From contig DAOTZS010000239.1 of assembly GCA_034434335.1 (NCBI GenBank), positions 1 through 10,234 on the forward strand: a stretch of 10,234 bases of DNA. The letters are read 5' to 3'. A model generated the notes under the pieces. That model had not been told where the DNA came from, made no database searches, and saw only the letters and a program-made list of their open reading frames with translations. Below, piece by piece: positions 5,898 to 10,234 of this stretch. The DNA is from DAOTZS01 sp034434335 (GTDB taxonomy: Bacteria > Chloroflexota > Anaerolineae > CG2-30-64-16). Position numbers and translations under genes: made by a program. Every line of letters begins with the position of its first letter. Position 1 is the stretch's first letter.

Positions 5898-6205
5898 AGG
5901 TTTCACCAGCTCTGGCTAGAATTGTGGGCGTGACGTTAACGGACGACACCCTGGCTGTGGACCTCGAGGATGGCCGTACAATCTCGGTTCCCATAGGCTG
6001 GTATCCTCGTCTCGCCTGCGCCACGCCTGCTGAGCGCGCCAACTTTTTGATTAGCGGCGCGGGTTTTGGGATACATTGGCCAGACCTTGACGAAGATATT
6101 GGAGTTGAGGGACTGTTGCTTGGCAAACGATCCCTGGAGAGCCCGGCCTCTTTCCAGCAGTGGCTAAAGCGGCGGCTGCAAAGATCGCATCAAGGTCCTA
6201 TCTGA
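5879..6205 (+). CDS. DUF2442 protein, 108 aa
   Basis: Family landmarks run in order: DDTLAVDLEDGRTISVP (22-38), WYPRL (41-45), ERANF (52-56), and IHWPDLDEDIGVEGLL (65-80), followed by a basic C-terminal helix (QQWLKRRLQRS, 93-103). DUF2442 is a small soluble family, often encoded right after DUF4160, and is suspected of acting in a two-gene stress or toxin-antitoxin-like module; its biochemistry is not settled. ATG 5879 has GAGG at 5870-5873 5 nt upstream; ATG 5885 is the alternative. The start lies inside the predicted end of the DUF4160 gene, implying translational coupling that the frameshift upstream would now disturb. By eye, the composition of 5665-6205 is less GC-rich than the kinase, glycosyltransferase and uvrC genes, consistent with acquisition by transfer. 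Confidence 0.88.
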   Translation: MGMSSVEVSPALARIVGVTLTDDTLAVDLEDGRTISVPIGWYPRLACATPAERANFLISGAGFGIHWPDLDEDIGVEGLLLGKRSLESPASFQQWLKRRLQRSHQGPI

Positions 6206-6235
6206 TAAGCCGCTACAGGCAATTTCCTGCACGAT

Positions 6236-6248
6236 GTAGCTCAGCTAC
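6236..6248. repeat. Short inverted repeat before the glycosyltransferase gene
   Basis: GTAGCT-C-AGCTAC forms 6-bp arms around one base, 16 nt before ATG 6265. It may be an operator half-site pair. TAATAG at 6253-6258 is a weak -10 candidate positioned as in the leaderless DUF2085 gene, but no -35 box supports it. Confidence 0.25.
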
Positions 6249-6264
6249 CTGCTAATAGGCTGAG

Positions 6265-7881
6265 ATGTCTGTAGATGTCAAGCCTCGAGTCTCGGTGATC
6301 GTTCCGGCCTACAATGCGGCTGCCACACTGCCGGGGTGCCTGACGGCACTGGCAAGCCAGGATTACCCGCGTGATGCCTACGAGGTCATCGTGGTGGATG
6401 ATGGCTCGAGTGACGAGACGCCGGCCCTGGCGGAGGCGGCCGGGGTGCGGGTGATCCGGCAGGGGCATGCCGGCCCGGCCGCGGCACGCAACCGGGGGGC
6501 AGCAGCAGCCGAGGGAGAGTTGCTGCTCTTCACCGATGCCGATTGTGAGCCCACCCCAGGCTGGATCTCGGCCCTGGCCGCGGCTTTCCAGGACCCCCAG
6601 GTGGCCGGCGCCAAAGGGGCCTACCTGACCCGCCAGCGCGGCCTGCTGCCCCGCTTTACCCAGTTGGAGTACGAAGACCGCTACGACCGCATGGCTGGGC
6701 AGGAGACGATAGACTTCGTTGACACCTACAGCGCAGCCTATCGCCGAGAGGTCTTCCTGGCCAACCGCGGCTTTGATACCGTCTTTCCCACGGCCTCTGT
6801 GGAGGATCAAGAGCTGTCGTTTCGCCTGGCCGAGAAAGGATATCGGCTGGTGTTCGTGTCCGCGGCGCGTGTTTACCATCGCCACAATCCCACGCTGCGG
6901 GCTTACGTGCGGCGTAAGTTTCAGATCGGCTACTGGAAGGCGCTGCTGGCGCGCTGGCATCCTGGCCGCATGGTGCGCGATTCGCACACACCCCAGGTGC
7001 TCAAGCTGCAGATGGGCCTGGTGGCGCTGACTCTGGCCGGCCTGGCCGGCGGGCTCTTGTGGAGGCCAGCCCTGGCCATGGCCGGCGCAGCAACCATCGC
7101 TTTCCTGGCCAGCACGCTGCCCTTTGTGCTGAAGGCATGGCGGCGGGATCGGGGCATTTGCTGGGCCGTGCCGGCCTTGCTGTGGGTGCGAGCTCTTTCG
7201 TTGGGCTGCGGTTTTGGCCTGGGGCTGCTGCGCTTCCAGGGCCAGGCAGCCATGGGCAGCCGGCGGCCAGCGTTGACCGCCTGGCAACGCGTGATCAAGC
7301 GCCTGATGGATGTCACCATCGCCAGCCTGGGCCTGGTGCTGGCCGCCTTGCCCATGGCGGTGATCGCGCTGCTGGTCAAGATAGACTCTCCCGGCCCGGC
7401 CTTCTTTGTGCAAACCCGCATCGGGCAGAACGGCCGGCCATTTCGCATCCTCAAGTTCCGCACCATGGTGGACCGGGCCGAAGAGCTGTTGCCGCAACTG
7501 GTGGACATCTCGGCGCTGGAGCAGCCGGCATTCAAACTGCGCAACGACCCGCGGGTGACCCGGCTGGGCCGCTACCTGCGCCGCTACAGCCTGGATGAAC
7601 TCCCCCAACTGATCAATGTCCTGCGCGGGGAGATGAGCCTGGTCGGCCCCAGGCCCGAGGAAGCCGCGCTGGTGGCGCGCTACACGGATGATCAACGCCG
7701 CCGGCTGGCTGTCAAGCCGGGCATGACCGGCCCCATGCAGGTCAACGGCCGCGGCGACCTGCCGTTTGACCAGCGGCTGGCCCTGGAGCTGGATTACATC
7801 GAGCACTATTCCCTGCGCCGCGACCTGGTGATCCTGGCGCGCACCCTGCCGGCAGTAGTGCGAGGCAAAGGCGCTTATTGA
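6265..7881 (+). CDS. GT2 glycosyltransferase fused to a sugar-phosphate transferase, 538 aa
   Basis: Residues 9-235 form a GT-A family 2 glycosyltransferase: VSVIVPAYN (9-17), DDGSSDET (45-52), the metal-binding D91-A-D93 and the ED pair 180-181. About three membrane segments follow (248-265, 269-289, 300-322). Residues 341-538 are a bacterial sugar transferase of the WbaP/WcaJ/PglC class, which moves a sugar 1-phosphate from a nucleotide sugar to polyprenyl phosphate. Marks of this class are KRLMDVTIASLGLVL with its re-entrant helix (345-371), SPGPAFFVQTRIG (375-387), FRILKFRTM (393-401) and DELPQLINVLRGEMSLVGPRPE (444-465). One chain could thus start a lipid-linked glycan and add another sugar. 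The sugars are unknown. The start at ATG 6265 lacks a clear ribosome site. uvrC begins 23 nt after the stop. Confidence 0.9.
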   Translation: MSVDVKPRVSVIVPAYNAAATLPGCLTALASQDYPRDAYEVIVVDDGSSDETPALAEAAGVRVIRQGHAGPAAARNRGAAAAEGELLLFTDADCEPTPGWISALAAAFQDPQVAGAKGAYLTRQRGLLPRFTQLEYEDRYDRMAGQETIDFVDTYSAAYRREVFLANRGFDTVFPTASVEDQELSFRLAEKGYRLVFVSAARVYHRHNPTLRAYVRRKFQIGYWKALLARWHPGRMVRDSHTPQVLKLQMGLVALTLAGLAGGLLWRPALAMAGAATIAFLASTLPFVLKAWRRDRGICWAVPALLWVRALSLGCGFGLGLLRFQGQAAMGSRRPALTAWQRVIKRLMDVTIASLGLVLAALPMAVIALLVKIDSPGPAFFVQTRIGQNGRPFRILKFRTMVDRAEELLPQLVDISALEQPAFKLRNDPRVTRLGRYLRRYSLDELPQLINVLRGEMSLVGPRPEEAALVARYTDDQRRRLAVKPGMTGPMQVNGRGDLPFDQRLALELDYIEHYSLRRDLVILARTLPAVVRGKGAY

Positions 7882-7904
7882 GCCGGGGCGTTACGTGCTG
7901 TGCT

Positions 7905-9788
7905 ATGAACCCTCATCTGACACCTGAGTTCGCGCAAAAACTGGATACCCTGCCCGAGCGGCCAGGGGTGTATCTGATGCGCTCGGCCGACGGGCAAGTG
8001 ATCTATGTGGGCAAGGCGGTGGTCTTGCGCCATCGCGTGCGGTCCTACTTCCAGGCCGGCGCGCGCCACGACCCGCGCACACGGCGCCTGGTGGCCGAAG
8101 TAGCCGACCTGGAATGGATCGTCACCGACAATGAGCTCGAGGCCCTGATCCTGGAAAACGAGCTCATCAAGCGCTACCGCCCGCGCTACAACGTGCGCCT
8201 GAGGGACGACAAGACCTACCCCTACATCAAGATCCACTGGCAGGACGACTTCCCCAAGGTCAGCGTCGTCCGGCGCATGGAGCAGGATGGCGCACGCTAC
8301 TACGGCCCCTTTGCCTCGAGCAACGCGTTGCGCCAGACCCTGGATGCCCTGCGCCGCATCTTCCCCTACCTGGACTGCAACCGGGAGATCACCGGCCGGG
8401 ATGCCAGGCCATGCCTCTACTACCATATCCGGCGCTGCGCCGGCCCCTGCATCGGCGCGGTGGACCGCGATACGTACCGCCAGATCATCGCCGGCCTGGC
8501 CAGCTTCCTGGAGGGGGATAGTGAAAAGGTGCTGGCCCAGATGACGGCGCAGATGCAGGAAGCCGCCGAGCAGTTTCGCTTCGAGGTCGCGGCTCAACTG
8601 CGGGACCAGATCCGCGCCGCGCAGCAGATCGTGGAACGGCAGAAGGTGGTCAGCAACCGACAGGAAGACGAGGATGTGATTGCCTTTGCCCAGGACGCAC
8701 GCACCGGCGAGGCGTGCGTGCAGGTGTTCTTCGTCCGCCGCGGCAAGCTGATCGGCCGGGAAAGTTTCGTGCTCGATGGGGTGGCCAGCGCGGAGAACGG
8801 TGAACTGGTGGCCGCCTTTGTCAAACAGTTCTACGACGAGGCCGCGTTCATACCACCCACCATCCTGCTGCCCGAGGAGCTGGACGAGCGGCCGATCATT
8901 GAGCAGTGGCTGCGCGCCAAACGAGGCGGCCGCAGAGTGGTGCTGAAGGTGCCCAAGCGCGGCCCTAAGCATGACCTGCTGAAGATGGCCTCTGAGAACG
9001 CAGCATCCACCCTCACCAGCCTGCAGGCCCAATGGCAGGCCGACACCCACCGCCAGACGGAGGCCCTGGCCCAGTTGCAGGAGGCCCTGGGCCTGCCCTC
9101 TCCGCCGAGCCGGATCGAGTGCTTCGATATCTCCACCCTGCAGGGGACCAGCACGGTGGGCAGCATGGTGGTTTTCGCCAAAGGCGTGCCCATGAAGAGC
9201 GACTACCGGCGCTTCAATGTGCGGGGCAAAGGCGCGCACGGCGAGCCAGATGACTACGCGGCCATGCGCGAGGTCCTGCGGCGCCGCTTCCGCCGCGCGG
9301 TGGAGGACGCCACCGCGGACCCGGCCGCGGCCGGCCGCAAGGCAGATGCGGCCTGGAAGCGCCTGCCTGACCTTTTGCTGGTGGACGGCGGCAAGGGACA
9401 GGTGGGGGTGGCGGTGGAAGTGCTGGCCGAGTTCGGGCTGACCGAGGTGGTGCCAGTGGCCGGCCTGGCCAAAGAGCGGGAGGAGCTATTCCTGCCAGGC
9501 CGGGAGGAGGGGATCATGTTGCCGGCCGGCAGCCAGGGGCTCTTCCTGATCCAGCGCATCCGCGATGAGGCGCACCGGTTTGCCATCACCTTCCACCGCC
9601 AACAGCGTAACCGACGGGCCATCGCGTCGGAGCTGGATGCGGTGCCGGGCATCGGGCCGGCCCGGCGCAAGGCGCTGCTAAAGCACTTTGGCTCGCTGGA
9701 AGCCATTCGGCAGGCTTCCCTGGAGGAGCTGGCTGCCGTGCCGGGGATGACGTTGGCCGCGGCCAAGGCTGTGCGCGAGAATCTGTAA
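7905..9788 (+). CDS. uvrC: UvrABC system protein C (excinuclease subunit), 627 aa
   Basis: UvrC makes the dual incision at UvrA/UvrB-marked damage in nucleotide excision repair. The GIY-YIG nuclease that makes the 3' cut spans about 18-95 (PGVYLM, then VIYVGKA at 32-38, and NELEALILENELIK at 76-89). Four cysteines at 158, 170, 178 and 182 match the spacing reported for the iron-sulfur cluster of E. coli UvrC. A UVR helix pair (about 206-242) contacts UvrB. The RNase H-like 5' nuclease has Asp408 (ECFDIS), Asp494 (LLVDGGKGQ) and His557 (RDEAHRFAITFHR). Two helix-hairpin-helix motifs close the protein (576-627). ATG 7905 is preferred; a TTG at 7878 overlapping the upstream stop is possible. The TAA stop lies within the terminal inverted repeat of the following element. 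Confidence 0.97.
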   Translation: MNPHLTPEFAQKLDTLPERPGVYLMRSADGQVIYVGKAVVLRHRVRSYFQAGARHDPRTRRLVAEVADLEWIVTDNELEALILENELIKRYRPRYNVRLRDDKTYPYIKIHWQDDFPKVSVVRRMEQDGARYYGPFASSNALRQTLDALRRIFPYLDCNREITGRDARPCLYYHIRRCAGPCIGAVDRDTYRQIIAGLASFLEGDSEKVLAQMTAQMQEAAEQFRFEVAAQLRDQIRAAQQIVERQKVVSNRQEDEDVIAFAQDARTGEACVQVFFVRRGKLIGRESFVLDGVASAENGELVAAFVKQFYDEAAFIPPTILLPEELDERPIIEQWLRAKRGGRRVVLKVPKRGPKHDLLKMASENAASTLTSLQAQWQADTHRQTEALAQLQEALGLPSPPSRIECFDISTLQGTSTVGSMVVFAKGVPMKSDYRRFNVRGKGAHGEPDDYAAMREVLRRRFRRAVEDATADPAAAGRKADAAWKRLPDLLLVDGGKGQVGVAVEVLAEFGLTEVVPVAGLAKEREELFLPGREEGIMLPAGSQGLFLIQRIRDEAHRFAITFHRQQRNRRAIASELDAVPGIGPARRKALLKHFGSLEAIRQASLEELAAVPGMTLAAAKAVRENL

Positions 9789-9947
9789 CTATTCAGGCCG
9801 GATTGAAATCGCCCCTACTGGGCACTTCGTGCCGGGTGTCGGCCTCCGCCGACACCCTTCATGTATGTGTCATGAGAGAGGTCGGCGAAGGCCGACCTCT
9901 GGCCGCAGGCCCAAAAAGGGTGACTTCCGGTCACCGCTGAATAGTTA
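9786..9947 (+). repeat. Multi-hairpin dispersed repeat, copy 2 (complete, 162 bp)
   Basis: The element is bounded by perfect 11-bp terminal inverted repeats, TAACTATTCAG (9786-9796) and CTGAATAGTTA (9937-9947). After a 24-nt spacer, stem-loops follow with no unpaired base between them: 9821-9833, 9834-9857 (10-bp stem), 9858-9876, 9877-9900 (10-bp stem AGAGGTCGGC, tetraloop GAAG) and 9901-9911. A short CAAAAAG linker then leads to GGTGAC-TTCCG-GTCACC at 9919-9935. It has no ORF, so it resembles a MITE or a REP/BIME-type element rather than an insertion sequence with its own transposase. If TA is the duplicated target, the inverted repeat proper is 9 bp (ACTATTCAG). It separates uvrC from the flavoprotein gene by 37 bp. 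Confidence 0.88.
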
Positions 9948-9984
9948 TGAGCATCTGTAGTTCAGCTCGAGAGCAAGCAAACTC

Positions 9985-10234
9985 ATGAAGATCCTGGCCA
10001 TCAACGGCAGCCCGCGCGGCCGCCGCAGCAACACCGACCGCATCCTCCAGCCCTTCCTGGAGGGCGCGCGGGAGGCCGGCGCGGAGACGGAGACCGTCTA
10101 CCTGAAGGACCTGAAGATCAACCACTGCCTGGGTTGCTTCACCTGCTGGACGAAGACCCCTGGCGTCTGCGTCCATAAGGACGACATGGCGGCCCTGCTC
10201 CCGAAAGTCCGCCAGGCCGACGCCATGGTCTACG
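9985..10234 (+). CDS. Flavodoxin-fold iron-sulfur flavoprotein/NAD(P)H reductase-like, 5' part only
   Basis: The visible 83 residues begin MKILAINGSPRGRRSNT, the FMN phosphate-binding loop (GSPRxxxSNT, 8-17) of the NADPH-dependent FMN reductase/flavodoxin-2 group. Cysteines 48, 51, 54 and 62 form a CX2CX2CX7C motif. This is the compact cluster motif of iron-sulfur flavoproteins such as that of Methanosarcina, which hold FMN and a [4Fe-4S] centre and move electrons in anaerobes or detoxify oxygen species. The gene runs off the right edge in frame, so the C-terminal half is missing. ATG 9985 has only a weak GAGAG at 9969-9973. The multi-hairpin element ends 37 bp upstream, so its promoter must lie inside or before the element, or in the short gap. 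Confidence 0.85.
   Translation, partial: MKILAINGSPRGRRSNTDRILQPFLEGAREAGAETETVYLKDLKINHCLGCFTCWTKTPGVCVHKDDMAALLPKVRQADAMVY

Noticed and set aside
6241..7806. Long antisense open frame (521 codons) opposite the glycosyltransferase
   Set aside because: It is rich in His, Gln, Arg and Pro, resembles no family, and mirrors the codon periodicity of the well-supported + strand gene in GC-rich DNA.
7878..7904. TTG at 7878 as the uvrC start, overlapping the upstream stop
   Set aside because: It would add nine residues not typical of UvrC, and ATG 7905 fits the family N-terminus; it cannot be fully excluded because neither start has a strong ribosome site.
7875..9239. Long antisense open frame (454 codons) opposite uvrC
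   Set aside because: It covers the conserved nuclease domains of uvrC on the other strand, has no recognisable motif and no ribosome site; it is a shadow of the real gene.

Overview
This is a GC-rich bacterial window with eight recognisable intact or nearly intact genes, one probable frameshifted gene and one gene cut by the right edge. All are on the + strand. The gene content is two PfkB-type sugar kinases, a LysM/M23 peptidase, DUF2085 and DUF4013 membrane proteins, a DUF4160/DUF2442 pair, a GT2-sugar-phosphate transferase fusion, UvrC and an iron-sulfur flavoprotein-like reductase. Together with palindrome-rich intergenic DNA, this would fit an environmental Chloroflexota (Anaerolineae-like) bacterium. 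That placement is inference from style and content, not from a search.

Layout. 1-165 is the right part of a multi-hairpin repeat. 202-2357 is a two-gene unit of sugar kinases, a ribokinase-like kinase followed 32 bp later by a 1-phosphofructokinase-family kinase. 2463-3479 is a secreted LysM-LysM-M23 cell-wall hydrolase with its own promoter. 3480-3773 has no gene; it holds a cluster of strong palindromes and a short remnant of a common dispersed sequence. 3809-4624 is a DUF2085 membrane protein that appears to be transcribed without a leader. 4625-4913 is a structured, probably transcribed leader before the DUF4013 membrane protein (4914-5615). 5665-6205 is a DUF4160 gene broken by a one-base loss, overlapping an intact DUF2442 gene. 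6265-9788 is a glycosyltransferase/phosphoglycosyl transferase fusion followed closely by uvrC. 9786-9947 is a complete second copy of the multi-hairpin repeat, and 9985-10234 is the start of the flavoprotein gene.

How the genes work together. The two kinases probably feed phosphorylated sugars towards glycolysis. The fusion enzyme probably starts and extends a lipid-linked surface glycan. The peptidase remodels peptidoglycan. UvrC is housekeeping nucleotide excision repair. There is no single evident pathway linking all of them, and no phage, CRISPR or transposase gene is present.

The most interesting content is intergenic. A 162-bp element at 9786-9947 has perfect 11-bp terminal inverted repeats and five stem-loops laid end to end with no unpaired base between them, followed by a sixth. 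A second copy lies at 1-165 in the same orientation, with about 96% identity outside one loop. In that loop copy 1 has a 31-base sequence where copy 2 has 5, yet the closing stem is unchanged. The leader at 4738-4824 shares its architecture and one hairpin, so it may be a diverged relative. I could not count copies elsewhere in the genome.
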